The position numbers and the translations under genes were made by a program. The notes below the pieces were generated by a model, which was given only the letters and a program-made list of their open reading frames with translations, had not been told where the DNA came from and made no database searches. Source: a virus. Taken from it: a DNA stretch of 53,395 nucleotides. Below are positions 28,275-38,523 of this stretch, piece after piece. Position 1 is the first letter of the stretch. Each line of letters opens with the position of its first letter. The DNA is taken from positions 1 to 53,395 of the IMG/VR virus record IMGVR_UViG_3300043466_002220, one strand, 5' to 3'.

Positions 28275-29786
28275 TTAGTCAATAATTGATGGTTTTAATG
28301 TTGCAGTACGAGAAGGGTCTTTAACCATTGCTCCGTAACCTTCACATAATGCTGTCATAGTAGCACTATCTTCCATTAATTGCATTTCACCACCTCTACG
28401 TCCAGTAAAAGGATTACGAATACCAGCAATATAACCACGTAATTCATCAGAACCTTTAACTTTAACTTTTTGAATGTTTGGCTCTTCCATAGATCCAATA
28501 TATAAAATATCATATCTATAAGATTCTGCTACTCCACCATCTGGGTGTAATACTTTATTACGAACTTTATCATCATACATTGGATCAACTTCTAACATAA
28601 CATGAATGTTGTTAGGAGCTTTCCATTCAGTGAATTGGAATCCTGCAACAAATGCATTACTATGGAATTTTGAAGTTGTTTGTTTGATAGCATTTTGGTT
28701 TGTATTATCAAATCCAATTGCTGACCAACCTGACGCTAATTGTGTTACAGCTCTGTGGAACTGAGCAGCTCCTCTTTCACCTGTACGTAACATGAATTTT
28801 CTTTCTGTCCAATCTAATTTACCTTCTGATAATTCAGATAATAAATCTTCTAATAGACGAATAGAGAATTTGTTATAAGTAGTAGTGTTAGACACTTCCA
28901 TTTGTTCTCTAATTCCAGAACCTGCTTTAATTTCAATATTAGCATTACCTTTATTCAAGAAACGACCATTTTCATCACGGTTAGTTTTTCCAAACATAAC
29001 AGTTCTTGATTTAATTCTTGATAAAGCTTTTTCAAATTGCCAATATACTTCTTGCATCCAAGTTACAGATTTGTGTACTTTTCCTGTATTAGGATCTCTA
29101 GTTTCAATTCCTGCAAAATAAACTGGTTCAACTTTACAGTCAATCATTTTACCTGAAACTTTATGTTCCATACGAATTGAAGTAACTGAATTTCTCATTA
29201 AGTAAGGAGAAGTAAATTGAATACCTGCACCTTGAATTGACAACTCATCTTCTACAGGAGCACCCTCGATAGAGAATTTCATTCCTGGTAAAAGTTCATC
29301 ACCTGGAATACCAGCTAACGATTCTTGACCACCCCATACTTCACAAGTATAAACGTAATGTTGTCCTTCTTCATAAGGCTCTTCAAGAATTCTCATTTGA
29401 TATACGTCTGGTCTATGACCTGCAATCAAATGCATTTTAGTGAACCATTTTTCAGCAAATACTAATTCAAAAGTAGCTCTTGCTGCACCTACACCTACAG
29501 TAGCATCTGTAACAACAGAACCATTGTATCTTGCTTCAACAAGTGGAATGTTTCTTTCATCAGAACCAACTACTTTCCAAACGAAATCGTCAGAAGTAGG
29601 TAATACCTTTTCAGGGAACAAAGATAAAGTTGTATCTAAGTTTTTCATTCCTGAATTTTGTAACAACACAGTTGTTAAAGGTGAGATTAATTGTGGTTGA
29701 CTTCCGAAAATAGCACCAATGTGGTTTTTAAGTGTCATACCTGACCAAGCTTTACCTTTGGTCATTACAAATTTTCCTAAACTCAT
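28275..29786 (-). CDS. Major capsid protein, 503 aa
   Basis: The sequence, starting MSLGKFVMTKGKAWSGMTLK, shows the layout of crAss-like HK97-fold capsid proteins: an extended N-arm, an early FVWKVVG beta segment, an insertion near 120-260 with several Gly/Pro turns, a long spine-like helical stretch (about 320-345, SIRLLEDLLSELSEG), and a conserved-looking end (RNPFTGRRGGEMQLMEDSATM). Its base composition is less AT-rich than its neighbours, as for a highly expressed gene. It follows the scaffold-like gene and is followed by a hairpin and terminator. Confidence 0.88.
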   Translation of the reverse strand: MSLGKFVMTKGKAWSGMTLKNHIGAIFGSQPQLISPLTTVLLQNSGMKNLDTTLSLFPEKVLPTSDDFVWKVVGSDERNIPLVEARYNGSVVTDATVGVGAARATFELVFAEKWFTKMHLIAGHRPDVYQMRILEEPYEEGQHYVYTCEVWGGQESLAGIPGDELLPGMKFSIEGAPVEDELSIQGAGIQFTSPYLMRNSVTSIRMEHKVSGKMIDCKVEPVYFAGIETRDPNTGKVHKSVTWMQEVYWQFEKALSRIKSRTVMFGKTNRDENGRFLNKGNANIEIKAGSGIREQMEVSNTTTYNKFSIRLLEDLLSELSEGKLDWTERKFMLRTGERGAAQFHRAVTQLASGWSAIGFDNTNQNAIKQTTSKFHSNAFVAGFQFTEWKAPNNIHVMLEVDPMYDDKVRNKVLHPDGGVAESYRYDILYIGSMEEPNIQKVKVKGSDELRGYIAGIRNPFTGRRGGEMQLMEDSATMTALCEGYGAMVKDPSRTATLKPSIID

Positions 29787-29816
29787 AGTTTTATAATTAT
29801 TTTAATTGTGTACTTA

Positions 29817-30890
29817 TTATAAATTCAACACTGAACCGATGTTATCGTAACTGTTTGAATCTTGTGCCCATAGTGGAGTACCACCATCAACAATAGTTGT
29901 TTTCTTAGCTGCTTTTTCTAATTCTTTAATTGCATTAGATTTAGCAGGTGTTATTAATTTTGAGTAATCTTTAAATCCATCTGTAAGCTCATAAAATGCA
30001 TACATACGTGATTCAAATTCTAAAGGATTAGCTCTACGATCTCTCATAAATTTATTTTCAAAATGTCCTTCAGGTGATTTACCTACAACTTCATTAATTG
30101 ATTTATAAACTTTTTCTTGAAAAGCTTTAGTTGGTTTAAAACCACTAATTAAATCTTTTTTCTCAAAAATAATTTTTTTAAGATTTTCATCTAATTCTTT
30201 TTGTTGCTTTTCTTGTTCTTGTAATTGAACTTTATATTGTTCTTTTTGATATTCAATTTGACGTGTTTCAAATTCTTTTAAAGAACTTAATGAATCAGCA
30301 GCATCTTCTAAAATTGCATCTTCACCTAAATCAATTAAACGATTTAACAATTTCGTCGCTTTAGCTTCACCTATACCTTGATTAACGTAATCTTGATATA
30401 TTAATTGTTTTGCTAATTCTAAATTATCTGATAAAGAATTTTCATCAATAGAACTATATTCTGCAATCCTTTGTTTACTTTGTGCAACAGCATTAATGTC
30501 AATATTTGCTAAATATTCATTTAATTTTAAATCAGCTTGTATTTCTGATTCTTTTTTAAATGCTTCAACAAAGTCATCTACTGTTTCAATTTTTGTGTTT
30601 TCGATGTCCAACGAAGGTAGTAATCCTTGTTCTGATAAGACTGTAGCTAGCGAAGAATAAATAGTGGAAGAAGAACTAGCGTCTTCATCATCATCACTAC
30701 CTTCATTTGAATCATCTTCTTCATCACTTACTTCCCCTGGATTATCATCATCCTCAGTGACATCATTAATATCGTTATTATTATTTTCTAAATCTTGTGG
30801 GTCAATGTCGTCTTCAAATGTTGGAATATCACCTTCAAAGTTTAATTCCAAATTATCAAACATACCCATTTCTAAATTATCTTCTTCCAT
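29817..30890 (-). CDS. Scaffold-like capsid assembly protein, 357 aa
   Basis: The first 75 residues are strongly acidic (runs of Asp, Glu and Ser), the centre (about 85-260) is almost wholly helical with a Gln/Lys/Glu coiled coil near 215-245, and the C-terminus is basic. Position between portal and MCP together with this composition is typical of scaffolding proteins, which fill the procapsid and leave before packaging. It has its own promoter at 30924-30954. No protease signature is visible, so it is probably not a fused protease-scaffold. Confidence 0.65.
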   Translation of the reverse strand: MEEDNLEMGMFDNLELNFEGDIPTFEDDIDPQDLENNNNDINDVTEDDDNPGEVSDEEDDSNEGSDDDEDASSSSTIYSSLATVLSEQGLLPSLDIENTKIETVDDFVEAFKKESEIQADLKLNEYLANIDINAVAQSKQRIAEYSSIDENSLSDNLELAKQLIYQDYVNQGIGEAKATKLLNRLIDLGEDAILEDAADSLSSLKEFETRQIEYQKEQYKVQLQEQEKQQKELDENLKKIIFEKKDLISGFKPTKAFQEKVYKSINEVVGKSPEGHFENKFMRDRRANPLEFESRMYAFYELTDGFKDYSKLITPAKSNAIKELEKAAKKTTIVDGGTPLWAQDSNSYDNIGSVLNL

Positions 30891-30923
30891 TCTAATTTAT
30901 TTTAAGGTTATTTATAAAGTTTG

Positions 30924-30954
30924 CAAATATAATACATTTTGAATTAAATTCCAA
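30924..30954 (-). promoter_or_regulatory. Bacteroidota-type promoter for the scaffold and capsid genes
   Basis: On the minus strand TTTGGAATTT (TTG at 30952-30954) is followed after 20 nt by TATATTTG (30924-30931). It lies 34 nt upstream of the scaffold start and would give strong separate transcription of scaffold and MCP. Confidence 0.75.
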
Positions 30955-31000
30955 AGATTAATTGATTTAATTAACCTTTGGAAAAAAATTCTAATAGCAT

Positions 31001-33391
31001 TTAGTTGCTTGTTTTCTTTTTAATTCTAGCAATAGATTGATCAACTTTCTTAGCATCCATTTGATCTTTATGTTTTTTCATATCGTTATCTAAAGCTTTC
31101 ATTTTAGTAATATAATCTTTTCTTTTTGTTTCAACATCTAAATTAAACTTTTCTCTATCTAAAGGATTTTCAATACCATCATCACCTACTTCAGGTTGTA
31201 CAGATAGTTCTAATTCTTTAAGATAAACTTTAGTTTCATTATCTCGTTGATTTATTAAATCTTTTAACTCACGTTCTGCTACAATGTTTTCTTGTTGCAT
31301 TTGCATTTGTTCACGAGCTATTTTATTTTGTTCATCTGCAGATGCAGATTGACGTTGAGACATTTCTTCTTCAGCAGTTTCTAATTTACGACGCATATCC
31401 ATTAATGAAGGACTAAAATAAATATCCATGATTGTAGACATTGAACCTCCGTTTTGAATAAACGCTTGTGCATATTGTTTAATAGCTTGTTCGAGTTCAA
31501 GTGTTTTAGGTGTATTGGTTACAAGAATACCATAATCAGATTCTGCAAATTCCTCACCTTCCATGTTTAGAATTTCAATAGTTTGATCATCTAATATATA
31601 TTGAATTTTTTTATTTTCAATACCTCTTAATGCAACTTTAGCTGTTTCAAGAAATGCTTCTAACACTCTTATTTTTAACGATTCATGTAACATAAACCAA
31701 TATTCAGTAATGTGACTTGATTGATTTACAGAACGTTCTACACCACCAACAGTTTCTCTATTTGAAATTTGTCCTTGACGTTGTTGAGATACTCCACATA
31801 TTTCACCCATTTCCATTTTAACAAATTCAAGTAATTGAATATGTTGTTGAATGTATGCTCCAGTTTCCATATCAATAGATCGTCCACCCATAGCATTCAT
31901 ACCACCAGCAAGTTTACCAGTAGCAGCACCATGATTACCTTCTTTAAAAGAATCAATTACAGCAATTTTGTTTACTACTGCAAAATGCATCCATTTTTCA
32001 ATTTCCCAACCTGCAGGAACTTTAGCTAAATCTAATTCAAGTATTTTACCATAATTTGTAGAAATAGCTTTATTTAATCTATCCCACAATGCATCATACA
32101 TATATTGATAGTTTTTAGCTCTATCCATTAATGATACGGCTCTACCTTGATTAGTATTGTAAACTTGTCCTATAATACCTAAATGTCCTTTTGAAGGATT
32201 GTTTGCTTTTACATATTGAACAGGAAGAGGTCTCATTTTAAGATAAATATCTTTACCTAATTTAATTCCTTCCCATCCTTCGTTAATCCAAAAGTCAGTA
32301 GATTCTTCACCTAATGTTTTTTCAGGAATATATTCTTCAGATTCAAAACGATATTGAACTTGACCATATTCATCATAAAACTTTATTTTTTTAACTTTAC
32401 GTAATGATTTCCATCTTACTCTTAGTTCTCTAATGTTACCATTAATATCTGTATAATTTTTACCAAATACATGACCATTAACTTCTGCTAAATCTAAAAG
32501 ACTTTCATACATTCCAATATTCTCAGTAGAATCTCTAAATAATGTATGATTATCTGTATCTTCAGAATAAGCACCTTTTGATGAGTTTGTACTATAATGT
32601 AAAAGAGTATCAATTTCTTCAGATTTTAATTCATCATAATACTCATCTATTAATTGATTAGGAGACTTATAATCTTCTATAATAACAATTGAAGCATCTT
32701 CTAATCTATCAGAATTACCTGAACGTACAGCGTGAACTTTTAAAGGATTCAATTTAGTTAATACTGGTTCATCATGACTAATGTCTACTAAGTAAACTTC
32801 TTCAGCCATAATTAAAGCGTCTTTAAATCCTTTATTAAATTTTTCAGCCATGTTTTGTTCTTGCCAATAATATTTCAATATTTGATTAGCCATCTTCTCA
32901 CGAAGATCTTGCCAACTATATTTCATATATTTACCAAGTTCCTCCATTTTAGTTTTTAATTCATCGTCAGAATAATTAGCTTCTAAAAATTCTGTAAGAC
33001 GTTGCATTAAAAAAGCTTTTTTATCTTCTTCTTTTTTTGTAATAGCATCACTGTTTACAACAACAGCAGACCAATCAAATCTTCTTTTAATTTCTTCACC
33101 ACAAAGTAAATCAATTTTAGGAACTACAATTGGATGATGAGGTATGTTATCAGGTACATATGATGCATCAAGTTGATTTGGATTAACAACATTTGTTAAA
33201 TCTCTCACATCAACAATTCCATTATAAAGATTTAAATTTATAATTTTATTTTTTAATGTTTGACGTACTTCTGAATTATAATAAAAAGAATGTCTGTCTG
33301 CAAAATCTAAATTGTCTTTACGCCAATCTTTATTTTTTTGTTTATACGGAAGTTTCTGTCTAGGTTGCTGTATGTTGTTTATACGATTCAT
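31001..33391 (-). CDS. Portal protein, 796 aa
   Basis: The gene lies directly between the large terminase and the scaffold/MCP genes, the invariant place of the portal. The N-terminal region (about 25-110) with VVPKIDLLCGEEIKRRFDW is the pattern I associate with crAss-like portals. A central clip/stem region contains many Trp and Tyr, and the C-terminal 130 residues form a long Gln/Glu/Lys coiled coil (barrel or crown). Length is usual for this group (700-800). It forms the dodecameric DNA channel at one capsid vertex. Confidence 0.88.
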   Translation of the reverse strand: MNRINNIQQPRQKLPYKQKNKDWRKDNLDFADRHSFYYNSEVRQTLKNKIINLNLYNGIVDVRDLTNVVNPNQLDASYVPDNIPHHPIVVPKIDLLCGEEIKRRFDWSAVVVNSDAITKKEEDKKAFLMQRLTEFLEANYSDDELKTKMEELGKYMKYSWQDLREKMANQILKYYWQEQNMAEKFNKGFKDALIMAEEVYLVDISHDEPVLTKLNPLKVHAVRSGNSDRLEDASIVIIEDYKSPNQLIDEYYDELKSEEIDTLLHYSTNSSKGAYSEDTDNHTLFRDSTENIGMYESLLDLAEVNGHVFGKNYTDINGNIRELRVRWKSLRKVKKIKFYDEYGQVQYRFESEEYIPEKTLGEESTDFWINEGWEGIKLGKDIYLKMRPLPVQYVKANNPSKGHLGIIGQVYNTNQGRAVSLMDRAKNYQYMYDALWDRLNKAISTNYGKILELDLAKVPAGWEIEKWMHFAVVNKIAVIDSFKEGNHGAATGKLAGGMNAMGGRSIDMETGAYIQQHIQLLEFVKMEMGEICGVSQQRQGQISNRETVGGVERSVNQSSHITEYWFMLHESLKIRVLEAFLETAKVALRGIENKKIQYILDDQTIEILNMEGEEFAESDYGILVTNTPKTLELEQAIKQYAQAFIQNGGSMSTIMDIYFSPSLMDMRRKLETAEEEMSQRQSASADEQNKIAREQMQMQQENIVAERELKDLINQRDNETKVYLKELELSVQPEVGDDGIENPLDREKFNLDVETKRKDYITKMKALDNDMKKHKDQMDAKKVDQSIARIKKKTSN

Positions 33392-33459
33392 ATGTTATAA
33401 TTTTATTAAACTTTGCAATATACAAAATTTTAATAAGAATTCAAAACAAAAATAAACAT

Positions 33460-35724
33460 TTAATACTTTATTTTCATTTCGTCAATAGCTTTTGATTTAT
33501 TGTAATTCTTGTTAAAAAAATTATCATTAGACAAAGTATCTAATTTTTTATCTTGATTTTTTATTGCACTTTGTGTTCTTTTATATCTATCTTCACGTAA
33601 TATCATTAACATAATACCTGCAGATACACGGTCAAAGTTACCGTCAGCATTCCATTTAATACATTCTTCAATATAAGGAATACTTCTTAATGTGTGAAGA
33701 TTTAATTTATTTTCATCTTCTCCATGTGCTTTAGTTAACATCCAGTCAGCTTGAAGTACTCTACCCCACTTATTTACACGAGCATTTGCTAAAGTACCTT
33801 TTGCTTTATTACCATAAAGATTAGTTCCTTTTACAAATTCCATATCTTTTAATATTTGAGGTACGTCACACAATCTATGTAAAGAGTTACGTTTATCAAA
33901 ATAACTAAATAAACCTTTTAAGTTACTTTCATAATTTGCTTCAGCATTATAAAATTCTAAAATACGTAAAGCTAACTCATAAGCTTCTTCAGCAAGTTTA
34001 GGTCTACCAGTATATTCAGCTACAATTCTATCTGTAAAAGTGTCCATAACTAATATACTAAATAAAGATGTTCCTGCATCTGCGTCAATAGGGTCAATTC
34101 CTGCAATATATCTACTGCGAGGTATTTCACCATTAGCATTTTCTTTAGGCATTTCAAATATCTCTAAACATCCTTCACGATTAGCTGTATCTTTATCATA
34201 ACTTCTAATAGGATATTTATCTGAATTAAGTCTCCATTTTAATTTACCATCTTGACCTCTTATTAATTCACCTACATAATGTTCAGCTAAAAATGTATCT
34301 CTTTGCATCATTACAGATTCTAAATAATCTTTTAAGTCTGCAACAGGAAATACTGTACCCTCTGTACGCATGATTGCTTCTTGAGGCGTAATTGGTTCTT
34401 CAGCTTTCTTTTGTGTAATTGCATTTGGATCTGTAGAACTATACTTAATATTAAATCTTGATTTAAGAATTTCAATTAAAGATTTAATTACATCTGGTTC
34501 TCCATTTGTTTCATCGTAACATCCATTACGATTTAAATAACCTCCCCAAAAGAATCCACATAATGAATCACCTGTAGCATTTTTATCATAGACATTTGGA
34601 ATACCATATATGTTGTATGCACCTGGACTATAGAATAGTTTTTCAGAACCTTCGAACGAAGCTCCTTCAGTACCACCTGTTCCACCTGCAAGCATATATC
34701 CAAATCCTACATCTCCATCTTCCACCGCTTTTAAATTTACGTTCCATGCTTTTTCAAGATTAGGAAATAAACCATCTTCTTCATAATGAATAAGTGGTCC
34801 ACGAATACCCCTTGCTTTCTCAGGTGCATCTTTAAGTGATATACCATATACTGAAGACATAATACCTTTACGTGTACCATACTCATCTTTAAATCCTAAT
34901 TGAATATACATGTTTCTAGTATCATCTACTAGGCGCATTTTAGGTAACGGTGTTGTTTCAGCAATCCAGTCTAAAGTATCAAGTACTTTACCCCATATAC
35001 CTTTATCTCCTGATAAGAATGTTTTTTCAGAAGCTAAGTGAAAATTAGGGTTACCTGATCCTGGTAGTGTGTACATATTACATGGTGAAATACTTCCCAT
35101 CTTAAAACTAAATCCAACTCCACGAGTTTTTAATAATTTACCATGTTGTCCACGTTGTCTACCTTGTTCCATGTAGTGATAAAATAAATAATCACCTAAC
35201 CATGGTTTAGGGAACTTTCTTCTACGTTCACCTTTCTTTTTACCGTCTTTAGTAATACCTACTGTTTCTACTAACCATATTGGACTATAATTCCAATAAA
35301 AATATAATTGTCCTGGAATCCATTCTCCATCAGATTCACGTACAAAACCGTTTTTCCAACGACGAAGTTCTTCTTTCCAAAATAAAGCATAATCTGATTT
35401 AGGATTAGGATTAGGATGAAGTAATGTATATTTACCATGTTTTTCAAAAAACAAAGCACGTTCTCTAAAGTAATCCATGTTTTCAAGTATGTGAGGATTA
35501 TCTACACTTACTTTAATCCTACCGTCATCATATTCTTCATCTTTAGATCTATCTTTTGCAAAACCTCTAATTTCTTCAGGAGCAATTAATCGTTTAATAA
35601 ATTCAATAGAATTAATATATTCTAATAAATCTAACCAAACTTCTTTATGTAAAGAATTTTTAAGTTCTTCAGTTAAAGGAGTTTGGTATTTATTAAAATT
35701 ATATAATCCATTTAATTCTTCCAT
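33460..35724 (-). CDS. terL: Terminase large subunit (TerL), 754 aa
   Basis: ATPase and nuclease motifs are both visible. KTRGVGFSFK (199-208) is the deviant Walker A of crAss-like TerL, and GPLIHYEEDGLF (309-320) is Walker B with the catalytic Glu. The nuclease acidic residues fall in IAGIDPIDADAG (Asp543), ANYESNLKG (Glu599) and NFDRVSAG (Asp698). The enzyme cuts concatemers and pumps DNA through the portal. It overlaps the chaperonin gene by 13 nt upstream and precedes the portal gene. Length is typical for crAss-like TerL. Confidence 0.96.
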   Translation of the reverse strand: MEELNGLYNFNKYQTPLTEELKNSLHKEVWLDLLEYINSIEFIKRLIAPEEIRGFAKDRSKDEEYDDGRIKVSVDNPHILENMDYFRERALFFEKHGKYTLLHPNPNPKSDYALFWKEELRRWKNGFVRESDGEWIPGQLYFYWNYSPIWLVETVGITKDGKKKGERRRKFPKPWLGDYLFYHYMEQGRQRGQHGKLLKTRGVGFSFKMGSISPCNMYTLPGSGNPNFHLASEKTFLSGDKGIWGKVLDTLDWIAETTPLPKMRLVDDTRNMYIQLGFKDEYGTRKGIMSSVYGISLKDAPEKARGIRGPLIHYEEDGLFPNLEKAWNVNLKAVEDGDVGFGYMLAGGTGGTEGASFEGSEKLFYSPGAYNIYGIPNVYDKNATGDSLCGFFWGGYLNRNGCYDETNGEPDVIKSLIEILKSRFNIKYSSTDPNAITQKKAEEPITPQEAIMRTEGTVFPVADLKDYLESVMMQRDTFLAEHYVGELIRGQDGKLKWRLNSDKYPIRSYDKDTANREGCLEIFEMPKENANGEIPRSRYIAGIDPIDADAGTSLFSILVMDTFTDRIVAEYTGRPKLAEEAYELALRILEFYNAEANYESNLKGLFSYFDKRNSLHRLCDVPQILKDMEFVKGTNLYGNKAKGTLANARVNKWGRVLQADWMLTKAHGEDENKLNLHTLRSIPYIEECIKWNADGNFDRVSAGIMLMILREDRYKRTQSAIKNQDKKLDTLSNDNFFNKNYNKSKAIDEMKIKY

Positions 35725-37193
35725 TCTATTTCATTTAATACAATAGCATCAGTACTAAGTATTGTTTTAGCTACAGATACTGCGTTTTCTAAAGCTGTTC
35801 TTGTAACTTTAAGTGGATCTATAATATTTTCTTTAAACATGTTTTTTCCAATATCTAAACATCGAATATCACCAATCAGTTCTTTTGGAAATATTGTCAC
35901 ATAAGGATTTGTTAAAGATATTAATAATTCATTTTCTAAACAATCATCATCTCTTAATAATTTAATAATTGTTTTAAATAAAGCAACACCACCACCTTCA
36001 ACAATTCCTTCTTCTAATGCGCACGCTACAGCTTTAACAGCATCATCATATCTATCATAACGTTCTTTCATTTCATTTTCAGTTTTACCACCTACTTTAA
36101 TAATAGATACTTTACCTGTTAAATTATCAATACGTTGTTTTAATAGTTCTTTATCATAATCTGTTAATTCTGTTGATTTAGAATATTCTTTTAAAGTTAT
36201 AATTAAATCTTCTAAATCAATACTTTCATCTTTAACTAATATAGATGAGTTCTTACTAATACTTGCAGATTTAAGTGTTCCTAATACCTTATCATTATAT
36301 TCTTTAGTCATATCACTAATTACAGTAGCACCTGTAAAATCAGATAAATCTCTAATTAAGTCTTTTCTATGTGGACCAAAACCAGGTGTTTTAATAATAC
36401 ATAAATTAACATTGTTACTAAGAACAATTGATTCCAATTTACGTAATGATTGCTCATGTACGTGTTCTGTTATAATTAATAATGAACTACCTTGATCCAT
36501 ACCTTTTTCTAACGGAATTCTAAAGTTTTCTAACTTTTCTAGTTTTCCATCTAAAAGTAATACATAAGGGTTATCTAATTCACAAGTACCTTTATTTTCA
36601 TTATTTACAAAATGTTTTGAAAAATAACTTACATTTAAATTCATTCCTTCAATTAATTCTACAACATCTTTAATATTATTAGATTGTTCAATTTTAATAA
36701 TATCAGAATGATTATAAGCGTTTTGAATAATGTTACCAATTACTTCATCATTATTAGCTGAAATACTAGCAACATGTTTAATATCTTCTTTTTTTAATTC
36801 TCTTGAATTATTTTTTAATTCTACTAATACTTTAGGAATTATATCATCAAATGATTTAACAACTTCTGTATATTCAAAATCTTTAAGATTATTAACAAAC
36901 GCTGTAGCTAATACAGTAGCAGTTGTTGTTCCGTCGCCAGCTTCTTCAACAGTCTTCTCAGCAGCTTGTTTAATTAACTGAGCCCCTATGTTTTCAACAG
37001 GATCTTTTAATTTAACTTGTCTTGCTACAGAAACACCATCTTTAGTTACTTTATATTTACCATAAATATCTTCATCTGGTATTACAACAGTCTTACCGTT
37101 AGGGCCCATTGTAGAAGCTACTGCATCATGTAATTTATTTACACCACTAATTAACTTTTCTCTTCCTTCTTTATTATAATATATTTCTTCCAT
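35712..37193 (-). CDS. groEL: GroEL-like chaperonin (Hsp60), 493 aa
   Basis: ATP-site residues are all in place: TMGPNGKTV (28-36), TKDGVSVA with Asp52, GDGTTTATVL with Asp87, YDDAVKA (catalytic Asp, equivalent of E. coli Asp398) and EEGIVEGGGVAL (394-405). The C-terminal signature DPLKVTRTALENAVSVA is also kept. The protein is about 55 residues shorter than bacterial GroEL, mainly in the apical and intermediate regions and by loss of the Gly/Met tail. It overlaps terL by 13 nt and lies 1.0 kb downstream of a GroES-like gene. It probably folds a virion protein such as the capsid protein; the substrate is not shown. Confidence 0.95.
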   Translation of the reverse strand: MEEIYYNKEGREKLISGVNKLHDAVASTMGPNGKTVVIPDEDIYGKYKVTKDGVSVARQVKLKDPVENIGAQLIKQAAEKTVEEAGDGTTTATVLATAFVNNLKDFEYTEVVKSFDDIIPKVLVELKNNSRELKKEDIKHVASISANNDEVIGNIIQNAYNHSDIIKIEQSNNIKDVVELIEGMNLNVSYFSKHFVNNENKGTCELDNPYVLLLDGKLEKLENFRIPLEKGMDQGSSLLIITEHVHEQSLRKLESIVLSNNVNLCIIKTPGFGPHRKDLIRDLSDFTGATVISDMTKEYNDKVLGTLKSASISKNSSILVKDESIDLEDLIITLKEYSKSTELTDYDKELLKQRIDNLTGKVSIIKVGGKTENEMKERYDRYDDAVKAVACALEEGIVEGGGVALFKTIIKLLRDDDCLENELLISLTNPYVTIFPKELIGDIRCLDIGKNMFKENIIDPLKVTRTALENAVSVAKTILSTDAIVLNEIEWKN

Positions 37194-37194
37194 A

Positions 37195-37761
37195 TTAATC
37201 TAAACTTAACCCTTCTTCAAAGATTGACATTGTTTTACTACCTTTCATTCTTCCTTCTAATTCTTGTTGTTCTTTAACAACTTCTTTTTCTGCTGCTTTT
37301 AAATCTTTCATTAATTTATTAACTTGATTAATTGCTGCAGTAATAACATTCACTGTTACCACAGGTTTACCTCTATCATCTCTTTCTGCTAAAATAGCTC
37401 CTGCATTTCTTAAATATTCAGAAACATCATTAGCTGCTTTTAATGCATCACGATATAATTTACCAATAGTTGTTATTGATCTTGATTCATAAAATTCAAT
37501 AGCTTCTTGCATTACTGAATCAATCTTCCATTCATCAGGTAATCCTACATCCTTTTTAATTTCTTCAGTTTTAATTAATTCGTTTGTTATAATAGAATAA
37601 TCTGATTTAATATCTGAATAATAATAGATGAATAACATTTCTTTTAAAGCTGTTGCTTTATCTCTACTCTTATCTCTTTTAAGAATTTTCTTAAATGGAG
37701 AGAGTCCCCAGCATTCTTCTCGAACACTAAGGACCCAGTCTTTCATTTCAAATAATTTCAT
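37195..37761 (-). CDS. Conserved phage protein next to terL/groEL, 188 aa
   Basis: A helical, charged protein starting MKLFEMKDWVLSVREECWGL. The C-terminal half (about 90-165) is a predicted coiled coil with ARG/LYS-rich ends (KLMKDLKAAEKEVVKEQQEL). It is one base away from groEL and two genes from TerL. Size, charge and location would suit a small terminase subunit or packaging factor, but no helix-turn-helix is evident, so I leave the function open. Confidence 0.6.
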   Translation of the reverse strand: MKLFEMKDWVLSVREECWGLSPFKKILKRDKSRDKATALKEMLFIYYYSDIKSDYSIITNELIKTEEIKKDVGLPDEWKIDSVMQEAIEFYESRSITTIGKLYRDALKAANDVSEYLRNAGAILAERDDRGKPVVTVNVITAAINQVNKLMKDLKAAEKEVVKEQQELEGRMKGSKTMSIFEEGLSLD

Positions 37762-37763
37762 AA

Positions 37764-38159
37764 TTATTTTTTTCTTGTTCTTTTAGGTTTTTCTACAGGT
37801 TGTTTATCTTCAACTTGTTTTTCAGAATCAAATCCTGCACGTAAATTTCTATTTGTCATAGCGTATGATTCTAATTCAATACTTAATTTAGAATTTTCAT
37901 TTCTTAATTGTGCAATTTTAGAATCTAATATACTTTCTTCTTCTGCAAATTTATTATAAGCATCACCTAACATATTACGAAGTACGTCAACTGTTTCATC
38001 TTTTTCATTATTTAATAATTTTTGATAGACACTATATAAAATACTCAATACTAATGGTGTAATATATCCAAACTGTTCCAATGTAATTTTTCCAAATAAC
38101 GTTGCAAGTAATGTAATTACTACAAATCCTGTAGAAATAAATAATAATGTTTTTTTCAT
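37764..38159 (-). CDS. Membrane-anchored coiled-coil protein, 131 aa
   Basis: From the Met at 38159 the protein begins MKKTLLFISTGFVVITLLATLFG, a transmembrane segment, followed by a second hydrophobic stretch (about 30-45), a coiled coil (about 65-105) and a Lys/Arg/Pro-rich tail ending KPKRTRKK. The open frame extends 13 codons upstream to 38198, overlapping the GroES-like gene; the shorter start leaves a 1-nt gap and a clean membrane start, so I prefer it. Function unknown; two membrane spans and a basic end suggest a protein on the inner face of the membrane. Confidence 0.6.
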   Translation of the reverse strand: MKKTLLFISTGFVVITLLATLFGKITLEQFGYITPLVLSILYSVYQKLLNNEKDETVDVLRNMLGDAYNKFAEEESILDSKIAQLRNENSKLSIELESYAMTNRNLRAGFDSEKQVEDKQPVEKPKRTRKK

Positions 38160-38160
38160 A

Positions 38161-38523
38161 TTAATTTTTATATTTAGCTTTAATAAATCTGTCTTCAATC
38201 AACGCATACATATTACCATCTACAGTAATAGGGTCAATTTTAATTCTTGTAATATACTCATCTTGATTTTCAGGATTAATTTCCTTACTCATCATCTTTT
38301 CAATATCAAGTAATACTTTATCACCTAATGCAATATTATGTACATGTGAACCAAATGCTACTACATATTGTTCTTCTGACATAATATTATCTGATAACAC
38401 CAAATAATGATCTACTTCTTCTTTATTTAATGTTACAATTACTTTATTGAACATTGGTTCAATTGGAAATGTTTGTGCAATGTTAAATGCTTCAGCACTA
38501 TTAATTCTCTTCTGATCTTCCAT
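38161..38523 (-). CDS. GroES-like co-chaperonin, 120 aa
   Basis: After a 20-residue N-terminal extension, the sequence follows a GroES-type beta barrel: IEPMFNKVIVTLNKEE (like RPLHDRVIVKR), YLVLSDN in the place of the mobile loop IVL, VVAFGSHVHNIALGDKVLLDI (like VLAVGNG..VKVGDIVIF) and a closing strand YALIEDRFIKA. Length is slightly above the 95-100 residues of bacterial GroES. The presence of a groEL gene 1.0 kb downstream in the same direction supports the call. It overlaps the upstream gene by 23 nt. The match is to pattern rather than high identity. Confidence 0.75.
   Translation of the reverse strand: MEDQKRINSAEAFNIAQTFPIEPMFNKVIVTLNKEEVDHYLVLSDNIMSEEQYVVAFGSHVHNIALGDKVLLDIEKMMSKEINPENQDEYITRIKIDPITVDGNMYALIEDRFIKAKYKN

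Noticed and set aside
33416-33446. Promoter upstream of the portal gene (TATATTG with a CAA about 20 nt away)
   Set aside because: The -7 element lacks one T and spacing is 19 nt; not good enough compared with the other sites.
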